64,000 nucleotides of DNA from the NCBI RefSeq assembly GCF_901827185.1, contig NZ_LR594673.1:372001-436000 (forward strand). Reading direction: 5' to 3'. A model generated the notes under the pieces. That model searched no databases, was not told the origin of the DNA, and saw only the letters and a list, made by a program, of their open reading frames with translations. The DNA is from Variovorax sp. PBL-E5. GTDB lineage: Bacteria; Pseudomonadota; Gammaproteobacteria; Burkholderiales; Burkholderiaceae_C. The position numbers and the translations under genes are program-made. Below are positions 11,115-24,762 of this stretch, piece after piece. Numbering within the stretch: the stretch's first letter is position 1; each line of letters begins with the position of its first letter.

Positions 11115-11219
11115 GGGTGTCCCTTGCGTGTTGAGGTGACGCCGGCGAAAAAAATGCGGCACGGCGCCGGAACCGGAGTGTGCCACCACGCGACAGGATG
11201 GGATCTCGGGCGTCCCCCA

Positions 11220-11241
11220 AGTCCCTGCATGCGCAGGGACT
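11220..11241. terminator. perfect 9-bp hairpin between the monooxygenase and icd
   Basis: AGTCCCTGC / GCAGGGACT form a 9-bp perfect stem with a 4-base ATGC loop, about 40 bases past the stop of the flavin monooxygenase (minus strand). There is no T-run after it, so it may be a weak or factor-assisted terminator or an mRNA-stabilising hairpin. Confidence 0.45.
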
Positions 11242-11280
11242 CGGCGGGGCGCGGATCAGGGACGCAGGATCCCCGCGTCC

Positions 11281-13083
11281 TCAGCGCCGATGATGCGACG
11301 GCGCGAGTTCGTACACCGGCGTGTCGATGCCTTCCATGCGCGCCTTCAGCTGCAGCGCGAGGAACTGCGAGTAGTGGCGCGACTGGTGCAGGTTGCCGCC
11401 ATGGAACCAGAGCTGCGGCACCTGCGTCGGCTTCCACATGTTGCGCAGTTCGCCTTCCCATGGGCCGGGATCCTTCGGCGTGTCGGAGCCCAGGCCCCAG
11501 CACTTGCCGACCTTGTCGGCGATCTCGGGCGAGATGAGATCGGCCAGCCAGCCGTTCATCGAGCCATAGCCCGTCGCGTAGACCAGCAGGTCGGCCGGCA
11601 GCTCGGTGCCGTCGGTCAGCGTGACCGAGCGTTCGTTGACCCGCTCGATGTTGACGCCGCTCTTGAGCTTGATGCTGCCGTTGGCCACCAGCTCCGAGGC
11701 GCCGACATCGATGTAGTAGCCCGAGCCGCGCCGCAGGTACTTCATGAAGAGCCCCGAGCCGTCCACGCCGAAGTCCAGCAGGAAGCCCGCCTTCTCGAGC
11801 CGGCTGTAGAGCTCGGCATCGCGCCGCTTCATCTCCTCGTACACCGGGATGTGGAAGGTGTGCATGATCCTGTAGGGCACCGAGGCGAAGATCAGGTCGG
11901 CCCTGTGGTGGTCGATGCCGTTCTTCACCGCCTGCTCCGAATAGAGGCCGCCGAGCGCCAGTTCCATCAGGGAGTTCGATGGCGCGATGTGGGTCGACGA
12001 GCGCTGGATCATCGTCACGTCGGCGCCGTGCTCCCACAGCGCGGCGCAGATGTCGTGCGCCGAGTTGTTCGAGCCCAGCACCACGCATTTCTTGCCGGCA
12101 TAGGCTTCGGGCCCGGGATGCTGGCTCGAATGGTGCTGGTCGCCCTGGAAGTTCTCGGCACCGGCGATCTGCGGTGTGTTCGGATAGCCCGAGACGCCGA
12201 GCGCGAACACGAGCTGCTTCGGCCGCAGCACGATCTCCCTGCCCTCGCGCTCGACCGTCACCTCCCATTCCTGCTTCGCCTCGTCGAAGCGCGCCTTCTT
12301 CGCGGTGGTCGAGCTCCAGTAGTTGAGCTCCATGATCCTGGTGTACATCTCCAGCCAGTCGCCGATCTTGTCCTTGGGCGCGAACACGGGCCAGTCGTCC
12401 GGAAACGGCATGTACGGCAGGTGGTCGTACCACACCGGATCGTGCAGGCACAGCGACTTGTAGCGCTTGCGCCAGGAATCGCCGGCCTTGGCATTGCGCT
12501 CCACGATGAGGGTCGGCACGCCGAGCCGGCGCAGCCGCGCGCCGAGCGCGATACCGCCCTGCCCGCCGCCGATGATCAGCACCTCGGGCTGCTCGGAATG
12601 GCCGAGCGCCTCTTCTTCCTCGCGGCGCCGCTCGAGCCAGTTCTTGCGGCCGCGCTGCACGCCGTGCTCGGCGCCCTTGATGCGCCGGTCGCCCTTCTTT
12701 TCCTCGAAGCCCTTGAGTTCGGTCATCGTCGTGAGCAAGGTCCAGGCACGGCCGTTGCGCAGGCGCAGATGGCCGCGCCCGCGCGCGACGCGGGTCTCGA
12801 AGCTGAACCAGGCGTCGACCACGCCATCCGCCGCGCTCGGCTCGCCCTCGATGGCGAAGCCGGTCGGTGCGGTGTCGGCCAGACGCGCCGACAGCATCGC
12901 GCGGATCGCCTCGGCGCCTTCCTGCGTGCGGATGTTCCAGGTGAACGCGACCAGGTCGCGCCAGTAGCCGTCGGCTTCGAACAGCCGGACGGCGGTGTCG
13001 ATGTCCCGGGCTGCGAGCGCGCCGGCAAAGGCGTTCAGCCATTCGGTGGCGGCCCGTGTCGGGTCGATGGGGGTTTCAGTCAT
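11281..13083 (-). CDS. flavin-containing monooxygenase with N-terminal NTF2/SnoaL-like domain
   Basis: 600 residues. Residues 1 to ~125 resemble an NTF2/SnoaL-like domain (TEWLNAFAGALAARDIDTAV, FEADGYWRDLVAFTWN). The FAD Rossmann motif IIGGGQGGIALGARLRRLG begins near 170, an FMO/BVMO-like fingerprint NFQGDQHHSSQH follows, and a second dinucleotide motif is VVLGSNNSAHDICAAL. It should use NADPH and O2 for Baeyer-Villiger or heteroatom oxygenation of a small ketone or organosulfur compound. Start at ATG 13083. The AcoR-like activator lies upstream on the same strand, and the gap between them holds repeats and GG-N10-GC elements, suggesting sigma54 control. Confidence 0.88.
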   Translation of the reverse strand: MTETPIDPTRAATEWLNAFAGALAARDIDTAVRLFEADGYWRDLVAFTWNIRTQEGAEAIRAMLSARLADTAPTGFAIEGEPSAADGVVDAWFSFETRVARGRGHLRLRNGRAWTLLTTMTELKGFEEKKGDRRIKGAEHGVQRGRKNWLERRREEEEALGHSEQPEVLIIGGGQGGIALGARLRRLGVPTLIVERNAKAGDSWRKRYKSLCLHDPVWYDHLPYMPFPDDWPVFAPKDKIGDWLEMYTRIMELNYWSSTTAKKARFDEAKQEWEVTVEREGREIVLRPKQLVFALGVSGYPNTPQIAGAENFQGDQHHSSQHPGPEAYAGKKCVVLGSNNSAHDICAALWEHGADVTMIQRSSTHIAPSNSLMELALGGLYSEQAVKNGIDHHRADLIFASVPYRIMHTFHIPVYEEMKRRDAELYSRLEKAGFLLDFGVDGSGLFMKYLRRGSGYYIDVGASELVANGSIKLKSGVNIERVNERSVTLTDGTELPADLLVYATGYGSMNGWLADLISPEIADKVGKCWGLGSDTPKDPGPWEGELRNMWKPTQVPQLWFHGGNLHQSRHYSQFLALQLKARMEGIDTPVYELAPSHHRR

Positions 13084-13119
13084 TGAATGTCTCCGTGACG
13101 TTGAGGGAGCGCCGAGTGC

Positions 13120-13248
13120 GCACGCCCGGTTCCGCAGCTTCCATGCCCGCGACCCGATCACGGTGGATCAAGGACTTGGCGCTGCTTTTGTCGCAGTTGT
13201 CGCAGCCCCTGCGCCAGCTGTCTCAGCCGTGGCGATATGGCACAGCTG
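13120..13248 (-). promoter_or_regulatory. probable sigma54 promoter and upstream activator sites for the monooxygenase gene
   Basis: On the minus strand two GG-N10-GC elements fit a -24/-12 promoter: one at 13133-13120 (CGGAAC...GTGC), 37 bases before the monooxygenase ATG, and one at 13215-13202 (TGGCGC...CTGC). On the plus strand the 9-mer TTGTCGCAG is repeated in tandem at 13188-13205 and a related TGTCTCAG lies at 13219-13226. CAGCTGT (13215) and ACAGCTG (13242) form an inverted pair 20 bases apart. With the repeats as upstream activator sites, the proximal promoter gives normal spacing. Function is inferred from the adjacent sigma54 activator. Confidence 0.5.
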
Positions 13249-13256
13249 CCGCGCGC

Positions 13257-15191
<1,935 letters not shown>

Positions 15192-15322
15192 GCGAAGCCT
15201 TCGGCGCGTTCACCAGCGGAACGCCAAGGGGCATGATTCGCCGGGCTGCCCGGGGCAGGCATAGGTAGAAACCCGGGCGACACCGTCACGCAGGGAACAG
15301 GCACGCGCCGGAGGCGCCGCCG

Positions 15323-16905
<1,583 letters not shown>

Positions 16906-17352
16906 TCAATCCCGGGCTTTCTGCGGCTTGTAGGCCACGCCCTTGATCTCGATCAGCAGATGGGGATGCGGCAGCTGATGCACGGCCACCGTGGTGCGGG
17001 TCGGGCCGTCGTAGTCGAAGAACTCGGCCCACACTTCGTTGTAGCCGCCGAAGTCGTTCATGTTGACGAGGAAGGCCTGGGTCTCGACCAGATCGGACAG
17101 GTCCGCGCCGGCGCTCTGCAGGATGTCGCGGATGTTCTCGATCACGGCGCGCGCCTGCGCCCGGATGTCGAGCGCGGTCACGCCCATCGCGTCGACCGCG
17201 ACGCCGGCAAAGCTGTTGTCGGGCCGGCGCGAGCTGGTGCCGGAGACGAACAGGAAGTCGCCTGCGCGCTTGAGGTGCGGAAAGCGCCCGCGCGGGGTGG
17301 CCTTGCCGGCCACGACGCGGGCTTCGCCGGCGGGCTTGTCCTGGGATGTCAT
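16906..17352 (-). CDS. nbaF: 2-aminomuconate deaminase (RidA family)
   Basis: 148 residues, RidA/YjgF fold. Features include [38 protein letters not shown] and the C-terminal conserved [15 protein letters not shown]. The N-terminal extension and operon position match the 2-aminomuconate deaminases AmnD/NbaF rather than the generic imine deaminase RidA. It releases ammonia from 2-aminomuconate to form 4-oxalocrotonate. It is preceded by a Bug receptor gene and followed by the dioxygenase gene. Confidence 0.92.
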   Translation of the reverse strand: MTSQDKPAGEARVVAGKATPRGRFPHLKRAGDFLFVSGTSSRRPDNSFAGVAVDAMGVTALDIRAQARAVIENIRDILQSAGADLSDLVETQAFLVNMNDFGGYNEVWAEFFDYDGPTRTTVAVHQLPHPHLLIEIKGVAYKPQKARD

Positions 17353-17374
17353 GGCGTCTCCTGGGTCAGCGGGT

Positions 17375-18361
17375 TCACTCTTCGGCCTTGAAGTGGGTCT
17401 GGGCCGCCACCGCGCGCCAGCGTGCGATCTCCGACTGCTGGAATGCAGCGAAGTCGCGCCCGCCCTGGTAGGCGGGGCTGAGGTCCTGCTCGGCCATGAA
17501 CTTGGTCAGCTCGGGCGACTTCATCGCCTGGGCAACGGCCTTCTCGAGGCGAGCGACGACATCGGCCGGCGTCCCCTTGGGAGCGAACAGGCCGTACCAG
17601 CCGCCGGCGACGACGTTCTCGTATCCCAGCTCCTTCATGGTCGGCACCGACGGCATGCTCGGGTCGCGATGCGCGCCGGTCACCGCGATGATGCGCAGCG
17701 TGCCGTTCTTCACGTGCGGCATCGCGACCTGCGGCACCACGAAGCCGAGCTGCACCTGCCCGCCGATGAGGTCGGTCACCAGCGGCGCCGATCCCTTGTA
17801 AGGCACGTGCACCATCTTCAGCCCGGCCTTGCGGTTGAACATCTCGCCGGCGAACTGCGACGGCGTGCCGGCACCGAAGGATCCGAAGGCCGACTTGTCC
17901 GCGTGGGCCTTCAGCCAGGCCAGCAGCTCGGCCATGTTCGTTGCCGGCACCGATGCCGGCACCGTCAGCGCCAGTTCGAACTCGACCAGCCGTGCGATGG
18001 GCACGAAGTCGGCCACCGGGTCGTAGGGCAGCTTCTTGAACACCACCGGATTCATCGCCATGGTCTGGGCAAAGCCCATCAGCAGCGTATAGCCGTCCGG
18101 CGCCGCCCGCGCCGCCGCGCTGACGCCGATGTTGCCGCTCGCGCCGGCGCGGTTCTCGACGATGACGCTCTGTCCCAGCGCGCTTCGAAGCTGCTGGCCG
18201 ACCTGCCGCGCGACGATGTCCGGCGTGCCGCCGGCCGGACCGGGGACGATCAGGGTGAGCGGGCGGGCGGGATAGGTTTCGGCCAGCGCGCTGGTGGCCA
18301 GCGCCGCGGCCAGCCCGGCCACCACGAGTGCGCGACGACGCGATATCGAGAACGATGTCAT
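17375..18361 (-). CDS. Bug-family solute receptor inside the nba-like operon
   Basis: 328 residues with a signal peptide ([20 protein letters not shown]). Bug landmarks: [57 protein letters not shown] and [16 protein letters not shown]. It binds a periplasmic carboxylate. Its place between the decarboxylase (nbaG-like) and deaminase (nbaF-like) genes suggests the ligand is an aromatic or amino-aromatic acid feeding this pathway, such as anthranilate, 3-hydroxyanthranilate or nitrobenzoate. No TctAB partner is nearby. Confidence 0.9.
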   Translation of the reverse strand: MTSFSISRRRALVVAGLAAALATSALAETYPARPLTLIVPGPAGGTPDIVARQVGQQLRSALGQSVIVENRAGASGNIGVSAAARAAPDGYTLLMGFAQTMAMNPVVFKKLPYDPVADFVPIARLVEFELALTVPASVPATNMAELLAWLKAHADKSAFGSFGAGTPSQFAGEMFNRKAGLKMVHVPYKGSAPLVTDLIGGQVQLGFVVPQVAMPHVKNGTLRIIAVTGAHRDPSMPSVPTMKELGYENVVAGGWYGLFAPKGTPADVVARLEKAVAQAMKSPELTKFMAEQDLSPAYQGGRDFAAFQQSEIARWRAVAAQTHFKAEE

Positions 18362-18397
18362 GAGAGAACCTTCAATGAATGGGGGAGAGGAGCCGGC

Positions 18398-19177
18398 TCA
18401 GCCGGCCACATGGAAAGCCACGCTTGCGAGCGCGCCGGTGCCGCTGCCGATGCGGCACTGCACATGAACGCCGGGCCGCAGCGCCTCGGCCGCGGTGGCG
18501 GCGCCGGCCATGATCAGCGAGCCTGCGGGCAGGCTCATCTGCGCGCCATGCAGCAGGCGCGAGGCCTGCACGATCGAGCGCAGCGGATGGCCGAGGATGG
18601 CCGCGGTCGAACCCACCTGCACATCGCGGCCGTCGAACTGCATGCGCACGCCCGCATTGGCCAGGGCGTCGAAGTTGCGCGACCAGGCGCCGACCACGAG
18701 GCCGGCCGACGAACAGTTGTCCGCCACCACGTCCTCGAGGCTGAACTTGAAGTTGCGATAGCGCGAGTCGATGATCTCCATCGCCGGCGCGACGGCCTCG
18801 ATGCAATCGGCCGCCTCCAGCGCGGTGAGCGGCGCGTCGATGGTCCTGCGGGTCACGAAGCACACTTCGGGTTCGACCCGCGGATGGATGTAGCGGCCGA
18901 GGTCCACGACGCCGCCGTCCTCCTCGACCATCGCGTCCGTGAGCAGACCCCAGATGAGGCTGTCGACGCCCATCTGGATCATCTTGGCGCGGCTCGTGAA
19001 GCCGAGCTTGATGCCCTTGTGGCGCTCGCCGCGCTCGATGCGCCGCTGGATCGAGGCGCGCTGGATCTCGTAGGCGCGGGCCAGCGTGAATTGCCCGGAC
19101 GGAAACTGTTCGACATCGTGCCGCGCATGCGCGGCGCCATCGAGCAACGCGGCCGCTTCCTGGACGGTGGTCATCAT
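18398..19177 (-). CDS. nbaG: 2-oxo-3-hexenedioate (4-oxalocrotonate) decarboxylase
   Basis: 259 residues, hydratase/decarboxylase (fumarylacetoacetase-like) family. [30 protein letters not shown] (metal-binding glutamates), [11 protein letters not shown] and [11 protein letters not shown] are family blocks. It converts 4-oxalocrotonate (2-oxo-3-hexenedioate) to 2-oxopent-4-enoate and CO2. The start ATG-ATG at 19177 overlaps the aldolase stop by 4 bp. It is distinguished from its hydratase paralogue at 21229-22026 by operon order and its [16 protein letters not shown]-terminus; the two often form a complex. Confidence 0.93.
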   Translation of the reverse strand: MMTTVQEAAALLDGAAHARHDVEQFPSGQFTLARAYEIQRASIQRRIERGERHKGIKLGFTSRAKMIQMGVDSLIWGLLTDAMVEEDGGVVDLGRYIHPRVEPEVCFVTRRTIDAPLTALEAADCIEAVAPAMEIIDSRYRNFKFSLEDVVADNCSSAGLVVGAWSRNFDALANAGVRMQFDGRDVQVGSTAAILGHPLRSIVQASRLLHGAQMSLPAGSLIMAGAATAAEALRPGVHVQCRIGSGTGALASVAFHVAG

Positions 19178-20238
19178 GCCGCCTCGCTCATTGTGGGTTC
19201 TGCATGCGTGTGCTGGTGCGCAGCCTTGTCGAGCAGGTCCAGCGCCACGTCGACGATCATGTCTTCCTGCCCGCCCACCATGCGGCGCCGACCGAGCTCC
19301 ACCAGGATGTCGAAGGCCGACAGGCCATAGCGCTGCGCCGCCGCCTCGCTGTGCAGCAGGAAGCTCGAGTACACGCCCGCGTAGCCGAGCGCCAGCGTCT
19401 CGCGGTCCACCCGCACCGGCCGCACCTGCAGCGGGCGCACGATGTCCTCGGCCGCGTCGATCAGCCGGCGCACATCGCAGCCATGGTTCAGGCCCATGCG
19501 GTCCACCGCGGCGATGAACACCTCCAGCGGCGCATTGCCCGCGCCCGCGCCCATGCCGGTGAGGCTGGCATCGACGCGGTCGCAGCCGTGTTCCAGCGCC
19601 ACCATGCTGTTGGCGACGCCCAGGCTCAGGTTGTGGTGCGCATGGATGCCGGTCTGTGTCTCGGGCTTCAGCACGTCCTTGAAGGCCTTGAAGCGCTCGG
19701 CGATGTCGTTCATGTTCATCGCACCGCCGGAGTCGACCACGTACACGCACTGCGCGCCGTAGCTCTCCATCAGCTTGGCTTGCTGCGCGAGGCCGGCCGG
19801 CGTGTTCATGTGGCTCATCATCAGGAAGCCGACCGTGTCCATGCCGAGTTCGCGGGCGTAGGCGATGTGCTGCCTCGAGATGTCGGCCTCGGTGCAGTGC
19901 GTGGCCACGCGCACGATGCGCGCACCGGCGTCGTAGGCGGCGCGCAGGTCGTGCAAGGTGCCGATGCCCGGCAGCAGCAGCGTCGCGACCTTCGCATGCC
20001 TGAGCACGCCGGCGACCGCCTCGATCCACTCGATGTCGCTGTGGGCGCCGAAGCCGTAGTTGAAGCTCGAGCCGCGCAGGCCGTCGCCGTGCGCCACCTC
20101 GATGCTGTCGACGCGGGCTTCGTCGAGCGCGCGCGCGATGCGGCGCGCCTGCTCCAGCGAGTACTGGTGGCGGATCGCGTGCATGCCGTCGCGCAGCGTG
20201 ACGTCGGACACGTAGATTTTCTTGTCGGATGTGCTCAT
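19174..20238 (-). CDS. nbaI: 4-hydroxy-2-oxovalerate aldolase
   Basis: 354 residues. N-terminal [18 protein letters not shown] is the DmpG/MhpE metal and substrate site; [20 protein letters not shown] holds the HxH metal ligands. It cleaves 4-hydroxy-2-oxovalerate to pyruvate and acetaldehyde, and forms a channelling complex with the acylating acetaldehyde dehydrogenase encoded just upstream. The start at 20238 is chosen for AAGGGGAA upstream. An ATG at 20256 would overlap the previous stop as ATGA and add six residues, so it remains possible. Confidence 0.96.
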   Translation of the reverse strand: MSTSDKKIYVSDVTLRDGMHAIRHQYSLEQARRIARALDEARVDSIEVAHGDGLRGSSFNYGFGAHSDIEWIEAVAGVLRHAKVATLLLPGIGTLHDLRAAYDAGARIVRVATHCTEADISRQHIAYARELGMDTVGFLMMSHMNTPAGLAQQAKLMESYGAQCVYVVDSGGAMNMNDIAERFKAFKDVLKPETQTGIHAHHNLSLGVANSMVALEHGCDRVDASLTGMGAGAGNAPLEVFIAAVDRMGLNHGCDVRRLIDAAEDIVRPLQVRPVRVDRETLALGYAGVYSSFLLHSEAAAQRYGLSAFDILVELGRRRMVGGQEDMIVDVALDLLDKAAHQHTHAEPTMSEAA

Positions 20239-20252
20239 GGTGTTCCCCTTCT

Positions 20253-21206
20253 TCATGCGGCGACGTGTGCGGCCAGCCGGCGGGCCGCCATGCGTTCGGC
20301 GGTGGCCAGCGCGGCGCTGGTCATGATGTCCAGGTTGCCGGAATAGGCCGGCAGGTAGTGGGCGGCGCCCTCGACTTCGAGCAGCACCGTGACCTTGAGG
20401 CCTTGCGAGAGGCCGAGGCCGGGCACGTTGATGCGGCGATCGCCGTCGATGCGTTCGAACTGCACGTGCTGCTTGAGCCGGTAGCCGGGCACGTAGGCGG
20501 CCACGTCGGCCACCATCTGCCGCACCGACGCCGCGATGGCGTCCTCGTCCGCGGCCAGATCGGTCAGGCAGTACACCGTGTCGCGCATCATCAGCGGCGG
20601 CTCGGCGGGGTTGAGCACGATGATGGCCTTGCCGTGCGCCGCGCCGCCGACTTCGACGATCGCCCTGGACGTGGTCTCGGTGAACTCGTCGATGTTGGCG
20701 CGCGTGCCGGGGCCGGCGGACTTGCTGGCGATGGAAGCGACGATCTCGGCGTAGTGCACGGGCGCGACGCGCGAGACCGCGCGCACCACCGGGATGGTCG
20801 CCTGGCCGCCGCAGGTGACCATGTTGACGTTGGGCGCGTCCAGGTGCTGCTCGAGATTGACCACCGGCACGACATAGGGGCCGATGGCGGCGGGCGTGAG
20901 GTCGATCACCTGCACGCCGTGCGACTGCAGCGCAGCATCGTGGCGCGCATGCGCGCCGGCGCTGGTGGCGTCGAAGACGATGCCGATGTCCTTGAAGCCG
21001 GGCAGCTTCAGCAGGCCGTCCAGGCCTTCGGCGGTGGTGGCCACGCCCATGCGCTGCGCGCGCGCCAGGCCGTCGGACTGCGGGTCGATGCCGACCATGG
21101 CCTGCATGGACAGATGGCGTGCGTTGCGCAGCACCTTGATCATCAGATCGGTGCCGATGTTGCCGGAGCCGATGATGGCGACCGGGATGCGGGAGTCGGG
21201 GTTCAT
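20253..21206 (-). CDS. nbaJ: acetaldehyde dehydrogenase (acylating)
   Basis: 317 residues. Rossmann motif [19 protein letters not shown]; catalytic cysteine in [26 protein letters not shown] near the C-terminus. It oxidises acetaldehyde with NAD and CoA to acetyl-CoA and partners with the aldolase (DmpFG/MhpFE type). The start at 21206 (MNPDSRIP) lies 22 bases after the hydratase stop. Confidence 0.96.
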   Translation of the reverse strand: MNPDSRIPVAIIGSGNIGTDLMIKVLRNARHLSMQAMVGIDPQSDGLARAQRMGVATTAEGLDGLLKLPGFKDIGIVFDATSAGAHARHDAALQSHGVQVIDLTPAAIGPYVVPVVNLEQHLDAPNVNMVTCGGQATIPVVRAVSRVAPVHYAEIVASIASKSAGPGTRANIDEFTETTSRAIVEVGGAAHGKAIIVLNPAEPPLMMRDTVYCLTDLAADEDAIAASVRQMVADVAAYVPGYRLKQHVQFERIDGDRRINVPGLGLSQGLKVTVLLEVEGAAHYLPAYSGNLDIMTSAALATAERMAARRLAAHVAA

Positions 21207-21228
21207 GGAAGCGTCCGGAAGTTGCGAA

Positions 21229-22026
21229 TCAGTGGCCGAAGACCGCGCTGACCGCGCCGAGGCCTTCGATCTGCGCCGTGAAGACATCGCCGGGCTGCAC
21301 GGCCACCATCGGGCCCAGCGCGCCGGTCATCAGCACGTCGCCCGCACGCAGGGGCGTGCCGAGCCGCGCCAGGGTGTCCGCGAGCCAGACGGCGGCGTTC
21401 AACGGGTTGCCCAGGCAGGCCGCGCCGGCACCGACCGACACCGGTTCGCCGCGGCGCTCCATCGTCATGCCGCAGCCGGCCAGATCGAGCCGGCCGAGCG
21501 ACACCGGCCGCGTGCCGAGGACGAACAGGCCCGACGACGCGTTGTCCGCCACGGTGTCGGCCAGCCGGATGTCCCAGTTGGCGATGCGGCTGCCCACCAC
21601 CTCGATGGCCGGCAGCGCATAGGCCGTCGCGGCGATCAGGTCGGCCACCGTGTGCTTGCCGTGCGGCAGATCGCGTTCGAGCACCAGCGCGATCTCGGCC
21701 TCCGCCTTGGGCTGCATCAGCCGCGACGCCGCGATCTCCTCGCCGTCGCCCACCGCCATGTCGGCGAACAGCGCGCCGAAGTCGGGCGAATCGACGCCGA
21801 GCTGGCGCTGCACCGCGACGGAGGTCAGGCCGATCTTGCGACCCACCAGCCGCGCGCCGCCCTCGATGCGGCGCTGCGTGTTGAATTGCTGGACCTGGTA
21901 GGCAGCCGTGAGCAGGTCCGCGCCCGCCGCCAGTTCCGCGAGCCGGTCGCGCACCGGCGCGATGGGTTCGCGGGTGAGTTCCGCCTGCCAGAGCTGGTCG
22001 GCGATCGATGTCAGATGCGGGTCCAC
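21229..22026 (-). CDS. nbaH: 2-oxopent-4-enoate hydratase (2-keto-4-pentenoate hydratase)
   Basis: 265 residues, same fold family as the decarboxylase. Family blocks: [50 protein letters not shown] and [11 protein letters not shown]. It adds water to 2-oxopent-4-enoate to give 4-hydroxy-2-oxovalerate. The start is a GTG at 22026 preceded by GAGGAG at 7-base spacing; no ATG is available near the conserved N-terminus. It lies between the semialdehyde dehydrogenase and acetaldehyde dehydrogenase genes. Confidence 0.94.
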   Translation of the reverse strand: MDPHLTSIADQLWQAELTREPIAPVRDRLAELAAGADLLTAAYQVQQFNTQRRIEGGARLVGRKIGLTSVAVQRQLGVDSPDFGALFADMAVGDGEEIAASRLMQPKAEAEIALVLERDLPHGKHTVADLIAATAYALPAIEVVGSRIANWDIRLADTVADNASSGLFVLGTRPVSLGRLDLAGCGMTMERRGEPVSVGAGAACLGNPLNAAVWLADTLARLGTPLRAGDVLMTGALGPMVAVQPGDVFTAQIEGLGAVSAVFGH

Positions 22027-22075
22027 GGCACAACTCCTCGGGGCATGAATGAAAGAATCTCGATCCGGGCGCGGC

Positions 22076-23560
22076 TCAGACCGCCACGCAGATGTTGGTC
22101 GTCTCGGAATAGAAGTCGAGCGAGTGGCGTCCGCCTTCGCGCCCGATGCCCGACAGCTTGGAGCCGCCGAACGGCGTGCGCAGGTCGCGCGAGAACCAGG
22201 TGTTGATCCACACGATGCCGACATGGAAGCGGCGCGAGACGCGGTGCGCACGCGACAGGTCGGTGGTCCACACGCAGCCCGCGAGTCCGTACGGCGTACC
22301 GTTGACCCGGCCGATCACCTCGTCCTCGCTGTCGAAGGGCGCGATGTGGCACACCGGCCCGAACACTTCCTCGCGCACGCAGCGCGCGTCGTCGGCCAGG
22401 CCGGTCCAGATCGTCGGCTGCACGAAGGCGCCGTTGTCGCGCTCGTCGCCGAACTTCGGCACACCGCCGCCGGTCACCACCGTCGCGCCTTCCCGCACCG
22501 CCAGCGCGTAGTACGAGAGCACCTTGTCGCGGTGCTCGTGCGAGATCAGCGAACCCATGAAGACGCCGGGCTCGTCGGGCCAGCCGATCTTCAGCGCCTC
22601 GGTCCGGGCCTTCATCGCGGCGACGAACTTCTCGAAGATCGGGCGCTCGACATAGACGCGTTCCGAGCACAGGCACACCTGGCCCGAGTTGGAGAAGCTC
22701 GAGCGCACGACGCCCTCCACGGCGGCGTCGAAGTCGGCGTCGGCAAACACCACCGCGGCGTTCTTGCCGCCGAGCTCGAAGGAGATGTCCTTCACGCCAT
22801 CGGCCACCGCCTTCATGATGGCGGCACCGGTGCGCGACTCGCCGGTGAAGGTGACTGCATCGACATCGGGATGCCGGGTCATCGCCTCGCCGGCCGAACC
22901 GGGGCCGAAGCCGTGCACGAGATTGAAGACGCCGGGCGGCATGCCGGCTTCGTGGAAGGCCTCGGCCAGCAGGGTCGCCGACGAAGGCGTTTCTTCCGAC
23001 GGCTTGACGACCATGGTGTTGCCGCAGATGAGCGCCGGGCCTGCCTTCCAGGTCATCGACAGCAGCGGCAGGTTCCACGGGCAGATGCTGGCGATCACGC
23101 CGAGCGGCTTGCGCACGGTGTAGTTCATCAGGTTCTGGCCGCTGGCGAGACGGGTTTCGAAGTAGTCGCCATGCGCCACCTTGCCGAGGTCGGCGAAGGT
23201 GCGCAGGTTGGCGACGCCCCGGTAGACATCCAGCGCCCTGGCCTGCTCGACCGGCCGCCCGGTGTCGGCCACCTCGGCGGCGACGAACTCGTCGAAGCGC
23301 CGCTCGATGACATCGGCCACGCGATGCAGCATCCCGGCGCGCTCCTCGACGCTCATGCGGCCCCAGGGGCCGGCCAGCGCCTTGCGCGCGGCCCTGACCG
23401 CCCGATCGACCAGCGCCGCATCGGCCTCGTGCACCTGGGCCAGCACCTTGCCGTGCAGGGGACTGACGTTGTCGAAGCGCTTGCCGGTGGAAACGAATTC
23501 GCCATCGACGTAGTTGCGCAGGGAACTCAGCGCAGGTGGCAGGGAAAAGGGTGTGGTCAC
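22076..23560 (-). CDS. nbaE: 2-aminomuconic 6-semialdehyde dehydrogenase
   Basis: 494 residues, ALDH superfamily of the 2-hydroxy/2-aminomuconic semialdehyde branch. Blocks: [26 protein letters not shown] (general base Glu) and [15 protein letters not shown] (nucleophile Cys). It oxidises 2-aminomuconate semialdehyde to 2-aminomuconate with NAD. It is the first gene of the operon. The start is the GTG at 23560, because GGAG lies 6-7 bases before it; the longer reading would start at a TTG (23575) without a ribosome site. Confidence 0.93.
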   Translation of the reverse strand: MTTPFSLPPALSSLRNYVDGEFVSTGKRFDNVSPLHGKVLAQVHEADAALVDRAVRAARKALAGPWGRMSVEERAGMLHRVADVIERRFDEFVAAEVADTGRPVEQARALDVYRGVANLRTFADLGKVAHGDYFETRLASGQNLMNYTVRKPLGVIASICPWNLPLLSMTWKAGPALICGNTMVVKPSEETPSSATLLAEAFHEAGMPPGVFNLVHGFGPGSAGEAMTRHPDVDAVTFTGESRTGAAIMKAVADGVKDISFELGGKNAAVVFADADFDAAVEGVVRSSFSNSGQVCLCSERVYVERPIFEKFVAAMKARTEALKIGWPDEPGVFMGSLISHEHRDKVLSYYALAVREGATVVTGGGVPKFGDERDNGAFVQPTIWTGLADDARCVREEVFGPVCHIAPFDSEDEVIGRVNGTPYGLAGCVWTTDLSRAHRVSRRFHVGIVWINTWFSRDLRTPFGGSKLSGIGREGGRHSLDFYSETTNICVAV

Positions 23561-23685
23561 GACAGACTCCGACAAGCAGGTCGCCGAAGTCTAGGCAGTC
23601 GATCTATTCTTGAATAATGATTTGTTCTTCCTCCGATATAGCCGTCCGGAATACATGGGCCCTTTGCCCGCGAAGCCAGTCCGGC

Positions 23686-24708
23686 TCAGTGCGAGCGATG
23701 GAATCGCTGGCCGGCATCGTGCAGCACGGCCAGGAGGCGCTGCGTGGCCGCGCTCGGCGCACGGTCGGAGCGGATCGTGTAGCCGACTTCGCAGAACGGA
23801 CCCGGACCCTCCAGCGGCAGGATGCCGAGCAGCCCGGCCTGCGCGAAGCGCTCGGCGGCCGATTGCGGCATCAGCGCGACCACCGAGCTGCTCGCGAGGA
23901 GCCCGAGGTTGGTCAGGATCGACACCGACTCGACCACGCGCCGCGGCATGGCCAGCCCTTCTTTCTCGAAGAAGGACCGGACGGACGCATAGGCCACCGA
24001 CTCCTGCGTCGGCACGATCCATTCGAGCGCGTGCAGGTCGGCCAGGCGCAGCTTGCGCCGGCGCATCAGCGCGTTGCCCTTTCCGACCACCACGCACATG
24101 GCTTCCTCGTAGAGCGGTACATGCGTGAGTCGCGTGCGTTCGATCTCGTCGCGCAGCAAGGTGGACGCGCCGTCGGGCAGCACGCCGACCACGACGTCCA
24201 GTTCGCCGCGCGCCAGCGCCGGAAACAGGGTCGAGTTCGGTCCGACGCGCACCGTGATCACCACGTCGGGCACCGCTTTCCGCAGCCGCGTGATCGCCTC
24301 GGGCAGCAGCGTCGCCGAAGCGACGATCAGCGTTCCGACGACGACGTGGCCCGAGCTTCCCGTCTGCCAGCCGTTCAGGTCCTGTGCCATGTAGCGCAGC
24401 TCGGCCAGCACGGTCTTCGTGTGGCGCTCGAACAGGCTGCCGAACTCCGTCAGCACCACGCCGCGCTTGCTGCGCACGAACAGAAGCCCGTTCAGTTGCT
24501 GCTCGAGCTGATGGATGGATTTGCTGACGGCCGGCTGCGTCAATGCCAGCTCGCGCGACGCCGCGAGAATGGAGCCTGTCTCCACGACCCTTTCGAACAG
24601 CACCAGCTGCTGCAGGCGAAGCCTGCGCGCCAGCGACAGGCTCGAATGCGCAGAACCCGGCGGGCTGGCCGTCGCGTCCGCAAGAGCCGGTGAAGTGGGT
24701 TTTTTCAT
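23686..24708 (-). CDS. LysR family regulator, candidate regulator of the nba-like operon
   Basis: 340 residues. N-terminal winged helix (LQQLVLFERVVETGSILAAS, LTQPAVSKSIHQLEQQL) after an unusual ~28-residue Ser/Ala/Pro-rich leader; the C-terminal effector domain is of the GbpR/PcaQ kind (GHVVVGTLIVASATLLPEA). It is transcribed toward the semialdehyde dehydrogenase gene with ~125 bp between them, rather than divergently. Known nba loci also carry a LysR-type nbaR, so regulation of this pathway is plausible but inferred. Confidence 0.85.
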   Translation of the reverse strand: MKKPTSPALADATASPPGSAHSSLSLARRLRLQQLVLFERVVETGSILAASRELALTQPAVSKSIHQLEQQLNGLLFVRSKRGVVLTEFGSLFERHTKTVLAELRYMAQDLNGWQTGSSGHVVVGTLIVASATLLPEAITRLRKAVPDVVITVRVGPNSTLFPALARGELDVVVGVLPDGASTLLRDEIERTRLTHVPLYEEAMCVVVGKGNALMRRRKLRLADLHALEWIVPTQESVAYASVRSFFEKEGLAMPRRVVESVSILTNLGLLASSSVVALMPQSAAERFAQAGLLGILPLEGPGPFCEVGYTIRSDRAPSAATQRLLAVLHDAGQRFHRSH

Positions 24709-24762
24709 GGCAGGATTCTCGGCGAACGCGGCAGCGGCGGGTTCGCCAACGAGGCCGGGCGT

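Noticed and set aside
23606..23615. ATTC-TT-GAAT as a LysR box before the semialdehyde dehydrogenase gene
   Set aside because: The arms are only 4 bp, easily expected by chance in a short AT-rich gap.
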